Positions 1 to 8,543 of a stretch of DNA of 47,047 nucleotides are shown piece by piece. The notes under the pieces were generated by a model. That model saw only the letters and a list, made by a program, of their open reading frames with translations, was not told the origin of the DNA and searched no databases. The position numbers and the translations under genes are program-made. The DNA comes from a bacterium (lineage in GTDB: Bacteria > Armatimonadota > Zipacnadia > Zipacnadales > Zipacnadaceae), in the NCBI GenBank assembly GCA_030602615.1, contig JAUVZM010000014.1, positions 1-47,047 on the forward strand, in the 5' to 3' direction. Numbering within the stretch: the first letter of the stretch is position 1; each line of letters starts with the position of its first letter.

Positions 1-16
1 GCCGGACAATTGGTGG

Positions 17-1012
17 TCAGACCGTCAGTGTTACGCCGCCGTTGGGCACGAACTGGCGCAGGTATTCGTGGGATTCGGCCAACTCATCAAGCAGATTCTC
101 TTCGCTCTTGGTGGAGGAGGGGATGACTTCCAGCATAAGCATATTACAACTAACCGGCTCCAGCACCTGTGAGATAGGGCTGGATTCGCAGTGCTCATGC
201 GCGTAGGAGATGGCTTCCATCAGCTCAGCCATATCAACTTTGCCCTTCTGATTGTACTCAGCGGTGAACGGCCAGTGGGCACTGGCCTCCGGGGTAGTCT
301 GCTGCAGGTGGATGACCTCGGAGAAGGCCGCGAAGCACCGTATCCACTCCAGATAGTCCAGGTCGGGGCCGCTCATCCCGTACTGCTGCCCGGCCTGATG
401 GCCGACGTCAACGGTCAGATAGATGGGCACCCCGTCGTTGTCAGCGTTACAGGCCAGCAGAAACTCCTCCGACTGCTGGAGGGTCCAGGGGACTTCCGAG
501 GGGATATACATCTGCTCAACGTAGATCGCCTTCAGCCCCTTCTCCTTGGCAATCACAGCCATCTCCCGCCAGGTGGCGTAAAGTCGGGCGATTCTCCTTC
601 TGGTCTCCTCTGGGTCTTCGAGCACCTCGACGGGTAGCGCATCCACATGACCACCCCAACGCCTGGCTCCCAACGCAACGGTCAAATCCATCACCGTCTC
701 CAGCCACTGCTTCATCCGCTGGCGCGGCTCAGGCTGGCTGTGCGAGAAGCTATGATAACGGTGTGTGGACATCCCCGTGTAGGTATCGAAGATCTCTACA
801 TCATACTGCTGGGCGGCCTTCCGAATTCGCTCGGCCAGTTGCAGGACAAACTCCTTGGGGCCCATAAAGAAAGGGTCAATCTGGTCGCAGCAATACTCGT
901 GGACACTAAAGCCCAGCTCTTTAGTAATGCGAATGACATTCTCGGGCTGCTCCCAGCGCCGGGTGGCGAAGGCGCCATCCAGCCCCAGCTTTATCACGAC
1001 TTCACGCGACAT
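17..1012 (-). CDS. TIM-barrel sugar phosphate isomerase/epimerase
   Basis: A 331-residue protein of the xylose isomerase-like TIM-barrel (AP endonuclease 2) superfamily, whose members isomerise or epimerise ketoses or sugar phosphates using a divalent metal. The usual acidic and histidine ligands can be seen in order: E166 in YVEQ, D202 and H205 in VDVGHQ, H235 and Q237 in HLQQ, and E285 in LEPV. No signal peptide, so it is cytoplasmic. The ATG is preceded by GGAGGA six bases upstream. It is transcribed in the same direction as the DUF58 operon but sits downstream of it with a 109-base gap. The exact sugar is unknown. Erythrulose phosphate or inosose-type substrates are possible, and I assign none. 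Confidence 0.75.
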   Translation of the reverse strand: MSREVVIKLGLDGAFATRRWEQPENVIRITKELGFSVHEYCCDQIDPFFMGPKEFVLQLAERIRKAAQQYDVEIFDTYTGMSTHRYHSFSHSQPEPRQRMKQWLETVMDLTVALGARRWGGHVDALPVEVLEDPEETRRRIARLYATWREMAVIAKEKGLKAIYVEQMYIPSEVPWTLQQSEEFLLACNADNDGVPIYLTVDVGHQAGQQYGMSGPDLDYLEWIRCFAAFSEVIHLQQTTPEASAHWPFTAEYNQKGKVDMAELMEAISYAHEHCESSPISQVLEPVSCNMLMLEVIPSSTKSEENLLDELAESHEYLRQFVPNGGVTLTV

Positions 1013-1121
1013 AACTGTCCTCCAGGTGCTGATCTTTGCCGACGGCTTCTACTTTGAACTATCCTATTGAAGTTCGCTGTGGGGCTGGTACTAACCTCTG
1101 CGTCGGGCCAGGCGGCGTCTG

Positions 1122-2432
1122 TTATAGCAATTGCCGAGCCTTGATATCCAGATAACGGTTTACTGTGCTGACCGTCAACTCATCGGGGGTAGCATCCACG
1201 ACCCGGGCGCCCTGCCGGCGCAGCGCGGCCAGCGCCTGGCTACGGTCGCGCACCAGACCCGCAGCCACCGCCCGCTGGTAGACCTGCGAGACCTGCTGGG
1301 GAGGCAGATCCGCGGTCTGCTCCAGGCGGGGATCACGGAGGGTTACCACCAGGGGCAGGTGGTGGGGATACAGCGCTCCACTGTAAGCCAGCAGCGCCCG
1401 CGAGGCCTGCTTGTCTATGATATCGGTAAAGATAACCACCAGCGCCCGCTTGCGACTGCGACTTTGCAGCATTGTCAGGGCCGCCCCGTAGTCAGGTTCG
1501 GTCATAGTCGGCTGAACGGCGTACAACTCCTCGACCAGCCGTCCGATCTGGGCGCTGCCCTTGCGCGGCGGGATGAAGCTGTTGACTGCCCCAGCAAAGA
1601 CCATCATCCCCACCGCATCATCCTGGCGGCTGGCCACGTAAGCCAGCATCAGCGCCGCGTTGATGGCGTAATCGAGCCTGGACATCCCATCAAGCTGGCC
1701 GCACATCATCCGACCCGCGTCAATCATCAGCATCACATTCTGGCTGCGCTCGATCTCATATTCGCGGGTGATCGGCTTGTTGCGCCGCGCACTGGCTTTC
1801 CAGTCAATATCGCGGAAATCATCGTCGGGCACATAGTCCCTCAGGCTCTCGAACTCAGTGCCCTCCCCGCGACGGCGCATCAGGCGAAAGCCAGCCTGCT
1901 GCAGGTGGATCTTGCGAGCCAGTAGCTCATAGCGATGAACCTGGAGCAGATCCGGATAGACCCGAACCTGTTGCTGAGCCGGCATGCGCCGTTGCCACCA
2001 GCTCAATGCCAGCGCCGAGCGGCCTCGGATGTGGATGTCTCCGAACTGATAGTTGCCCCGACTCTGAGGCACGGTACGGTAGGTGATTCGCTGCGTCTGG
2101 TATGGCTCCAGCCGCAGGCTACGCTGACGCCGCGCGGTTTCGAATTCAATGGGAGGATCGTCTTTGACCTGCAGAAGCAGCGGTCGGCGGCTGCGGCTAT
2201 ACAGCATGATCTCGACCTCATTGTCGGTGCCCAGCGACATCTTTTCGTCCACGTGGCGCTCGGCCTCAATGATCGCAGCCCGTCGTGACAGCAGGTTATC
2301 GGCCACCGCTATGCCCAGCACAGCCCCGATCCACGCCCAGCCCAGTCCTCCCAGGGGCGGGTAGAACTCAGCCGCCACGATCAGGGCTGGTCCAATTAGC
2401 AAAATGGCCAGGCCAAAGAGTGTGATAATCAT
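1122..2432 (-). CDS. DUF58 / von Willebrand A-like protein
   Basis: A 436-residue membrane-anchored protein with two N-terminal hydrophobic segments (about residues 3-21 and 27-46), a beta-rich middle, and the DUF58 signature around residues 199-240 (YVPDDDFRDIDW, then a vWA-like strand MLMIDAGR). D238 sits where a MIDAS aspartate would be, but the classic DxSxS is not intact. DUF58 proteins nearly always pair with a MoxR AAA ATPase, as here: the MoxR gene ends 9 bases upstream. By family analogy the pair may mature or insert a metal into, or otherwise remodel, a client protein at the membrane. The client is not identified. It is the last gene of a four-gene reverse operon. Confidence 0.85.
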   Translation of the reverse strand: MIITLFGLAILLIGPALIVAAEFYPPLGGLGWAWIGAVLGIAVADNLLSRRAAIIEAERHVDEKMSLGTDNEVEIMLYSRSRRPLLLQVKDDPPIEFETARRQRSLRLEPYQTQRITYRTVPQSRGNYQFGDIHIRGRSALALSWWQRRMPAQQQVRVYPDLLQVHRYELLARKIHLQQAGFRLMRRRGEGTEFESLRDYVPDDDFRDIDWKASARRNKPITREYEIERSQNVMLMIDAGRMMCGQLDGMSRLDYAINAALMLAYVASRQDDAVGMMVFAGAVNSFIPPRKGSAQIGRLVEELYAVQPTMTEPDYGAALTMLQSRSRKRALVVIFTDIIDKQASRALLAYSGALYPHHLPLVVTLRDPRLEQTADLPPQQVSQVYQRAVAAGLVRDRSQALAALRRQGARVVDATPDELTVSTVNRYLDIKARQLL

Positions 2433-2441
2433 CAGGCTTTG

Positions 2442-3413
2442 CTACCTCGGTACCGGCACCGAAGCCAGCGTATTGTGGATGATATCGTCGGCGGTTAGGC
2501 CCTCGATATCCGCCTCGGGACGCAGGATGAGCCGATGCCGCAACACCGGCGCCGCGATACTCTTTATGTGGTCGGGAGTCAGAAAGTCGCTGCCTCGCAG
2601 GGCGGATAGGGCTTTGCTGGCCTGCAGCAGCATTAGCGCCGCTCGCGGACTGGGCCCCAGCACCAACTGGCCGCTGTCGCGGGTACGGCGGATAAGCTCG
2701 CCTATGTAGTGAAGCAGTGAATCTTCCACATTGATGCCAAGAATCTCCTGGCGGCATTCCGTCAGATCACTCGCCGAGGCCACCGGCTCGACGCCGGCTT
2801 CGGCCAACTGCTGGGCATCAAAGCCCTGGTCGGTGCGGGCCAACAACTCATCTTCTTCTTCTGGGCTGAGATACTCGACGACGACCTTCACCAGAAATCG
2901 GTCGAGCTGGGCCTCCGGCAGCGGATAGGTGCCCTCGTATTCAATGGGGTTTTGCGTGGCAAAGACGGTGAAGTTCTCGTCAAGCTGCGCGGTTGTCCCC
3001 TCAATCGTCACCTGGCGCTCCTGCATTGCCTCCAGCAGGGCCGACTGGGTCTTGGCCGGGGCGCGATTGATCTCATCAGCCAGCAGCAGGGTAGTGAAGA
3101 CGGGCCCGCGCCGCAGGTGAAACTCCTGGGTGGTGAAGTCAAACACGTAGGTGCCCAGGATGTCCGAGGGCATCAGATCGGGGGTAAGCTGTACACGCCC
3201 GAAGTCCAGGTCCAAACAGCGAGCCAATGCCCGGACAAGCAGGGTCTTGGCAACGCCGGGCACGCCCTCCATCAGCACGTGGCCCCGCGCCAGTACTGCC
3301 ACCAGTAATTGCTCGATTACCGTCTGCTGGCCGACTATCGCCTTGCCCAGCATCTGGCGGATGCGCTCTGCGAGTCGTTGCGTCTTAGGGGTGTCGCTGG
3401 CGAACTGCTGCAT
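2442..3413 (-). CDS. MoxR-family AAA+ ATPase
   Basis: A 323-residue AAA_3/MoxR ATPase. Walker A is GVPGVAKT at residues 50-57, Walker B is LLADEINRAP at about 109-118, and sensor 1 lies in ATQNPIEYEG (N155), followed by LPEAQLDRF with the arginine-finger region. The C-terminal lid helices contain the family sequence GPSPRAALML. I place the start at ATG 3413 because GAGGAGG lies eight bases upstream. An in-frame TTG at 3431 is also possible but has no such site. The start lies inside the 3' end of the DUF4350 gene (29-base overlap), so translation is probably coupled. MoxR ATPases act as chaperones with vWA partners, here the DUF58 protein immediately downstream. Confidence 0.92.
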   Translation of the reverse strand: MQQFASDTPKTQRLAERIRQMLGKAIVGQQTVIEQLLVAVLARGHVLMEGVPGVAKTLLVRALARCLDLDFGRVQLTPDLMPSDILGTYVFDFTTQEFHLRRGPVFTTLLLADEINRAPAKTQSALLEAMQERQVTIEGTTAQLDENFTVFATQNPIEYEGTYPLPEAQLDRFLVKVVVEYLSPEEEDELLARTDQGFDAQQLAEAGVEPVASASDLTECRQEILGINVEDSLLHYIGELIRRTRDSGQLVLGPSPRAALMLLQASKALSALRGSDFLTPDHIKSIAAPVLRHRLILRPEADIEGLTADDIIHNTLASVPVPR

Positions 3414-4695
3414 CTTTGATAACCTCCTCAAAAGTGGCGATCCTGCGGGTGAGGCCTAACATCTGGGCCTCGGACAACTCAGCGTCAGCATCAATGGCCT
3501 CTATCTCCATCAGAAGAGCGGTCAGCCCCTCGCTGTCTACAGCAAACGACTGCCCAACGGCCCGCGCCAGGTCGTGGGGATCGGCTGAAGGAGGCAGCCC
3601 GGTTACCTGGGTCAGCCGCCAGCGGAACCGCTGGGCAATCTTGGCCAGGGCCGCGCCGGTGGCCTGGGCCCCTTGATACAGTCCGGCGAAGGCGGCGATA
3701 TGCTCGGCCAGTGACCGTCGCGCCTCCAGCTTCAGTGGCACTGGACGCCCAAAGCGCCACAGGCCGCCCGACAGATAGATGACCAGACAGACAAAAAGGG
3801 CCACCATTGCCCGGACCAGAAAGCTGCCCGGCAGCTTTTCCCGTTCGAACTGGCGCAGGCGCCGGCCGTGATGATATTCGTCGAAGCATACTGCCTCGGG
3901 CATGCCGCGAGCATAAATCAGATTCATGGCCAAAATAATGTTGTCAGCCTGCCCAATCTGGCCGTTGCCCAGGATGTCAGCGTCGCTGATAACATCAATC
4001 ATCCCCCGGCCTATCGTCACCCGCATCACCAGCACGCCGTCGGCATCGGATAGCAAGGGCTGATATTGGTCCACCGCTACTGGCTCGATGGTAGGCAACT
4101 CCTGCTGGTCACCGACAAGCCGGCGCAAGTGCTGCTGCACCTCGTCAGTCGAGCTGGCCACCGCCAGGCGCTGCGGTGAGTTGACCCGAAGCTGCGCCAC
4201 CTGGCCGACCACGGGCGACGGGACAGCCGGCTCAACCGCCACCGTTGCCCGATACAAACCCACCTGCGAGGTCACCAGCCCCAGGTGAGCCAGCAGCACG
4301 TGGTTGGCGCTTATGTAGCCGTATGCAGCGTTGTACTCCAGCACGTGATCTGTGTCCACCGCCAGCAGGACTCGGCCGCCGCTCTTGACCCAATCAAGCA
4401 GAGCGCTCAGTTGCTCCCGGTCAGGCCCGAAATTGGGGTCGAATACACACAGCAGCGCCTGGGGGCTGGCCTCAAATTCGTCCCACGGTCGCCCCTGCAG
4501 TTTGACATTAACTTGATTGCGCTCGCAGATCTCGCGCACGGCCTTGGTGCCCCATTCGTTGGTACGGAAGCTGGCGTGGTCTTCGGTAAGGTCATAACGG
4601 GGCGAGCGGGAGACCAGATAGGAGATGAAGACGGTGAAGGCAATGAGCAAGCCCAGTATGACCAGGCCGCTGCGTAGATGCCGCACCTTAGTCAC
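3385..4695 (-). CDS. DUF4350 domain membrane protein
   Basis: A 436-residue protein with a GTG start. An N-terminal transmembrane helix (about 12-28) is followed by a large extracytoplasmic domain of the DUF4350 type (ALLCVFDPNFGPD, DWVKSGGRVLL, then FDEYHHG at 271-277), a second transmembrane helix at about 293-313 and a cytoplasmic helical tail. The DUF4350 fold is thought to resemble a GATase-like or ThuA-like alpha/beta domain, and no catalytic activity is established. Its GTG overlaps the DUF4129 stop by eight bases and its 3' end overlaps the MoxR gene. This order (DUF4129, DUF4350, MoxR, DUF58) is a recurrent bacterial cluster of unknown function, which supports the call. Confidence 0.8.
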   Translation of the reverse strand: MTKVRHLRSGLVILGLLIAFTVFISYLVSRSPRYDLTEDHASFRTNEWGTKAVREICERNQVNVKLQGRPWDEFEASPQALLCVFDPNFGPDREQLSALLDWVKSGGRVLLAVDTDHVLEYNAAYGYISANHVLLAHLGLVTSQVGLYRATVAVEPAVPSPVVGQVAQLRVNSPQRLAVASSTDEVQQHLRRLVGDQQELPTIEPVAVDQYQPLLSDADGVLVMRVTIGRGMIDVISDADILGNGQIGQADNIILAMNLIYARGMPEAVCFDEYHHGRRLRQFEREKLPGSFLVRAMVALFVCLVIYLSGGLWRFGRPVPLKLEARRSLAEHIAAFAGLYQGAQATGAALAKIAQRFRWRLTQVTGLPPSADPHDLARAVGQSFAVDSEGLTALLMEIEAIDADAELSEAQMLGLTRRIATFEEVIKDAAVRQRHP

Positions 4696-5446
4696 CCGCC
4701 CTCTGCCAGAGCTGATCGGCGACGGCGGTCAGCTCCTGGTAGCCTGTCGCCGCCAGGGGCCGACGTCCGTATGTAACCCGATCCACCGCGGTCGTCAGCG
4801 GCGTGAGCAGTTGCTGCAGTTGTGGCTCAGAATGTATCGCGCGCAGATACTCGCCATTGGTCAGCCAGGGATGGTGGCGCAGGTAACCCTGCCGTTCCAA
4901 CCGCCGCAGGCAAGATTGGTACAGCGCCCGTAGCGCCCCGACAAAGTCGCCGCGGGCCGCAAGCTGCCGGGCACGCTGGCGTAGCTTGACAGGCGAGGTC
5001 ACCGCTGCCCCGGTGTGCACGCGGCTGTCCACAGGAAACTGTGTCCCTACCTTGCGCCGTCGCAGGCCAAAGGCACCGCTGATGGTGGCCAGTATGTGAT
5101 AGATCAATAGAATGGCCAAACCTGCCAGTACCGCCACAAGCAGCCAGAATAGCACCGGCCACTGCGCGTACAGGAACTCGACGGTAGGGTTCATAAAGAT
5201 CCAGCGCAGCACCCGCACCAACAGCTCCATTGCCTGCCCAGACAGTTTGCTGAGCCACATCGGGTATTCGGTCTGATACTCCGGCTGGCTGAGGATCTCC
5301 TTAATCTGCTGGCGCAGCAGGCCCTCGGCGGGACGGTCCGGTGGAGTGGTCGCGGCCGCTACCTGCGCAGCCGCCCCGCCGCATAGCAGTGCCATCTTGA
5401 GTGTCACTGCTCGCCAGGTTGGGTTCTTCGTCAGACGATTCACCAT
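4688..5446 (-). CDS. DUF4129 domain membrane protein
   Basis: A 252-residue protein with an N-terminal signal-like hydrophobic stretch (about 14-33), a central transmembrane helix (96-119) and a C-terminal cytoplasmic DUF4129 domain. The domain is recognised by RARQLAARGDFVGALRALYQ, LERQGYL and the tail YGRRPL...Y. It is the first gene of the reverse operon that continues through DUF4350, MoxR and DUF58. The function is not known. In related clusters such proteins often sit beside transglutaminase-like or DUF58 partners at the membrane. The site before the ATG is weak (GGCGGGTC), so the exact start is less certain. No convincing promoter was found in the 170 bases upstream. Confidence 0.8.
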   Translation of the reverse strand: MVNRLTKNPTWRAVTLKMALLCGGAAAQVAAATTPPDRPAEGLLRQQIKEILSQPEYQTEYPMWLSKLSGQAMELLVRVLRWIFMNPTVEFLYAQWPVLFWLLVAVLAGLAILLIYHILATISGAFGLRRRKVGTQFPVDSRVHTGAAVTSPVKLRQRARQLAARGDFVGALRALYQSCLRRLERQGYLRHHPWLTNGEYLRAIHSEPQLQQLLTPLTTAVDRVTYGRRPLAATGYQELTAVADQLWQRAGD

Positions 5447-5619
5447 GCGGAAGAATGACCCGCCTTTGCTGTTCGGTCATAGTGCAAAGGTGAGTTCCCC
5501 TTGCAATAAGTGATGTCCTCCCGCCCAGAACTACCACAGAGGAGGATAATGCGGACTGATGACGAATGATGGGGTGATTTAGCAGCTATTTACCCCTATG
5601 AAGGCTCAGGAGGCAGATG

Positions 5620-6459
5620 ATGTCTGACCTAAAGATCGCAGTGCTGCTGGACAGTTTTCGTATAGACCGGTACCTAGCTATGCAGAAGGCGGTGGCGATG
5701 GGCGTACCAGGTATTCATATCAGCGCCAGCGGTGACTGGGATGCCCGCACGATGACGCCGGCCGCGCGGCAGGAGCTTGTTCGGCACGTCAGTAGCATGG
5801 GCCTGGAAATATCGGCCATCTCCTGTTGGGGTGGTCAGGTGGACCTGACCGAGGAGGAGAACTGGGCCGAGAATATCGAATGGGGCAAACGAGTCCTGGA
5901 GCTGGCCGCCGACCTGGAGTGCGGCATCTGGCAAGCGCATGTCGGAATTATGCCGGAAGACATCTCGGACCCCGGCTGGGAGCGGATGGTCGAGGCGATG
6001 AGTGAACTCGCACAGCACGGCGAGCAGGTGGGCGCGTGCCTGGCGATCGAGACCGGGCCGGAGCCCCCCTACGTGCTGCGCCGGCTCATCACCGAGGTGG
6101 GCAGCAAAGCCATTCGCATAAACTGGGACCCGGCCAACATGATCCTGTGGCCGGCACTATTCGCTGCTAAGTTCGATGAGCCTTACAACCGCGAGAAGTG
6201 GATTGAGAAGTTCCAGCCCAACGAAGGCGCCAAAGCCCTGGCCGATGTCATCGTGCACACCCACGCTAAGGATGGAATAGTGCACCCCGATGGCAGGGGC
6301 GAGGAGGTGCCTTTGGGGGAGGGCTGGGTGGATTGGCCGCGCTACATTGCCAACTTGCTTGACTCAGGCTACGACGGCTACTTCGCTATTGAACGCGAGG
6401 TCGGCGACAACCCTGAAGCCGATATCCAGAGGGCGGTCAAATTCCTACGCCATCTCTAG
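5620..6459 (+). CDS. TIM-barrel sugar isomerase/epimerase (AP endonuclease 2 family)
   Basis: About 279 residues of a xylose isomerase-like TIM barrel. Visible ligand motifs are E in AIETGPEPP, D in INWDPANMI, H in DVIVHTHAKDG and a terminal E in FAIERE. The glycine-rich turn near VPLGEG and the DGYFAIERE ending are typical of sugar-phosphate isomerases next to Gfo/Idh dehydrogenases in polyol or inositol catabolism. A Gfo/Idh gene lies 2 kb away on the other strand. Two ATGs are adjacent (5617 and 5620). AGGAGG at 5608-5613 is only three bases from the first and six from the second, so I use 5620. The protein is cytoplasmic. The substrate is unassigned. Confidence 0.8.
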   Translation: MSDLKIAVLLDSFRIDRYLAMQKAVAMGVPGIHISASGDWDARTMTPAARQELVRHVSSMGLEISAISCWGGQVDLTEEENWAENIEWGKRVLELAADLECGIWQAHVGIMPEDISDPGWERMVEAMSELAQHGEQVGACLAIETGPEPPYVLRRLITEVGSKAIRINWDPANMILWPALFAAKFDEPYNREKWIEKFQPNEGAKALADVIVHTHAKDGIVHPDGRGEEVPLGEGWVDWPRYIANLLDSGYDGYFAIEREVGDNPEADIQRAVKFLRHL

Positions 6460-6556
6460 AGCCTTTGCCAATGACAGCAGGGATGCGATGTCTGCTCGAT
6501 CACACGTGAACAGCTTGTGCCTGCACCACGTCTCCCAATTCTATCAGATTCAAGTC

Positions 6557-6586
6557 TTGACATGAAGCCCCCCTCTCTGCTATGAC
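6557..6586 (+). promoter_or_regulatory. Predicted sigma70-type promoter, TTGACA-18-TATGAC
   Basis: A perfect -35 hexamer TTGACA (6557-6562) is followed after 18 bases by TATGAC (6581-6586). This would start transcription near 6593, about 35 bases before the ATG of the secreted 636-residue protein. The spacing and position suit a dedicated promoter. Confidence 0.5.
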
Positions 6587-6628
6587 CTAAGAATGACTTT
6601 CGCAACAGCCTCTTATAGGAGCCGAAAA

Positions 6629-8539
6629 ATGACGAAGGCACTGAAAAAGTATGGTGTGGTGTGTTTGATTGGATTTGTGGCAATGGCGTTCGTATCGGCC
6701 GCTATCGGCGCCGACCAGTGGGCCGCGCCGTTGGAGCTGCGGGATAAAAAGCTCATCGAGTGCGGCCATGGTTATTTAGACCCATCGATTTCAAACTTTC
6801 CGCAGTGGATGGCCGACCACCCTGAGGTCATGTCTGCCTATCCGTTTGACGGTGTGTGTCTGCGCATTTGGGTCACGGGCATCGACGATTATCTGGAGGA
6901 TTTCTGCATGTCGGGCACGTATGACGTGTCGGATTCGGCGGTGCAGGAGACAATCGATGCATACAAGAGGGTCCAATGGGGTAGTTTGACGGACAATTTC
7001 CTTTACTGGTTTTTGCGTCACGGCGGGACACATTATGCCAGGCTTGATAACGATACCGAGTGGAATCGCGTCTTAAACAACGTCAGGCTGATGGGTAAGG
7101 TGGCCGCTCAGTGTGGCTTCAAGGGTTTATGGTTGGACACTGAGGATTACGAGGGCTCACCGTTTGAGGGATATGACAATGAGTTAGTCAAGCAGCGGGG
7201 CAAGGAATGGATCCAGACACTACAAGCGGAACTTCCCGACCCGGTGATTATGTTCACGTTCATCTACGACGAAAGCCCCTATGCTGGCAGATTCAATAAC
7301 TTCATGAATGGCATCTTGGATGGGATCACAGGGAAAGGCAGGATTGTCAATGCATATGAGAATACTTTCTACTGGGGTTTATCGTCGGGCATGCGTCACG
7401 GCGTGGGCAAGGGACATGTAGGTGACCGAGCGAGGTTCGCGGCGTATCGAGACGATGTTTCTAAGTGGCGCACTAGAAGCGACAATCCGACCAAGTATGA
7501 CCAGTATGTTGAAGTCGGTGCGGCGGGTTGGTGGGAAAGTCAACAGAATTGTTGGCCGGGTTGGCCCTGGCCGAAGTACGCCATTTGGGGCAATATGCCC
7601 CTGGCATTGGCATACAGTGACGAATATGTCTGGTGTTGGAATGAGCATACGAATTTCTACAGAACTCTACCGATTGAATCCCATGCGCTGGGCCCAAATA
7701 GACTGGATCCCTGGGTTGCCAGCACCACCAACAAGACATTTAATCGAGGCAACGAACAAGTAGACAAGCTGAGCGAATCGTTCCGCGATAATCCGCTGAC
7801 AAACGGCTGGTATTTTGATTTTGACGCGCTGGCCCACGCGCCTGAAAAACCATTTACCTTTGCAGAATTGCCGTACACCGGATCAGTGCCGTACATCGGA
7901 GCCCCGCCTACCGGTTGGTCCTGGGATCATCAATCGCTGAACACACAAGCCTACCGTTGCGGTACGCAGCGACATCGGTACGTGCATCCGGTCAAGGATC
8001 AAACCCGGGCGGGTTCGTTTTTCGGCACAATTGACTTTCAGCTCAGCAAGCTATCAACAGATAGCAAGAATGTGATGCTAATGGGCTTGTTCAATGCAGG
8101 CCAGGCCGACAATGCCAGCTCGCTGACGCTGCAGGTCTGGGACGCAAAGACCATCAAAGTTGAATTGGCCGGCAGTGCCTCAACCGTCACGTTGGCCCCT
8201 GAGCTAAGCGAACCTCTATCTGCGGGGTCGAGATACAGATTTCAGTTCCGCTATGACGAACCGTCCCAAAATCTCTATGCCGATATGTACAAAGATACGC
8301 ACAGAATGGTCTACCCCAGGGCGAAGCTTTTTGAGGCTTCAACTTCCGCAAAAGCTGCAGGCGACTTTTCGATGGATGAATATGGCGTGGCGATGTGGAA
8401 CGTGGACAACACCACCACCGATAGAAGCACGGCGTGGCAATACCGCCTGTACAGGGTTCAGTTGAACACTTCTGCCCCGACAGAATCCGCAGCTACAACG
8501 GGATTGAGGTCGGTCTACTACCCAGATTCTGCCCTTTGA
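6629..8539 (+). CDS. Secreted protein of unknown function, glycoside-hydrolase-like layout
   Basis: 636 residues. The start is ATG 6629, with TAGGAG at 6616-6621 seven bases upstream. An in-frame ATG at 6593 lacks a site and would bury the signal peptide. A clear signal peptide (KKYGVVCLIGF...SAAIGA) indicates export. The N-terminal two thirds contain (beta-alpha)-like stretches and acidic motifs such as LWLDTEDYEG that resemble a TIM-barrel glycosidase, but I cannot name a family. The last 150 residues (FFGTIDFQLS to YRLYRVQL) look like a concanavalin/LamG-type beta-sandwich that could bind carbohydrate. Counted 60-base lines at 7021, 7321 and 8041 are 50, 43 and 45 percent G+C, against 58 at 9001, which suggests a different origin. 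It has its own consensus-like promoter and no co-transcribed partner. Confidence 0.7.
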   Translation: MTKALKKYGVVCLIGFVAMAFVSAAIGADQWAAPLELRDKKLIECGHGYLDPSISNFPQWMADHPEVMSAYPFDGVCLRIWVTGIDDYLEDFCMSGTYDVSDSAVQETIDAYKRVQWGSLTDNFLYWFLRHGGTHYARLDNDTEWNRVLNNVRLMGKVAAQCGFKGLWLDTEDYEGSPFEGYDNELVKQRGKEWIQTLQAELPDPVIMFTFIYDESPYAGRFNNFMNGILDGITGKGRIVNAYENTFYWGLSSGMRHGVGKGHVGDRARFAAYRDDVSKWRTRSDNPTKYDQYVEVGAAGWWESQQNCWPGWPWPKYAIWGNMPLALAYSDEYVWCWNEHTNFYRTLPIESHALGPNRLDPWVASTTNKTFNRGNEQVDKLSESFRDNPLTNGWYFDFDALAHAPEKPFTFAELPYTGSVPYIGAPPTGWSWDHQSLNTQAYRCGTQRHRYVHPVKDQTRAGSFFGTIDFQLSKLSTDSKNVMLMGLFNAGQADNASSLTLQVWDAKTIKVELAGSASTVTLAPELSEPLSAGSRYRFQFRYDEPSQNLYADMYKDTHRMVYPRAKLFEASTSAKAAGDFSMDEYGVAMWNVDNTTTDRSTAWQYRLYRVQLNTSAPTESAATTGLRSVYYPDSAL

Positions 8540-8543
8540 GCAC

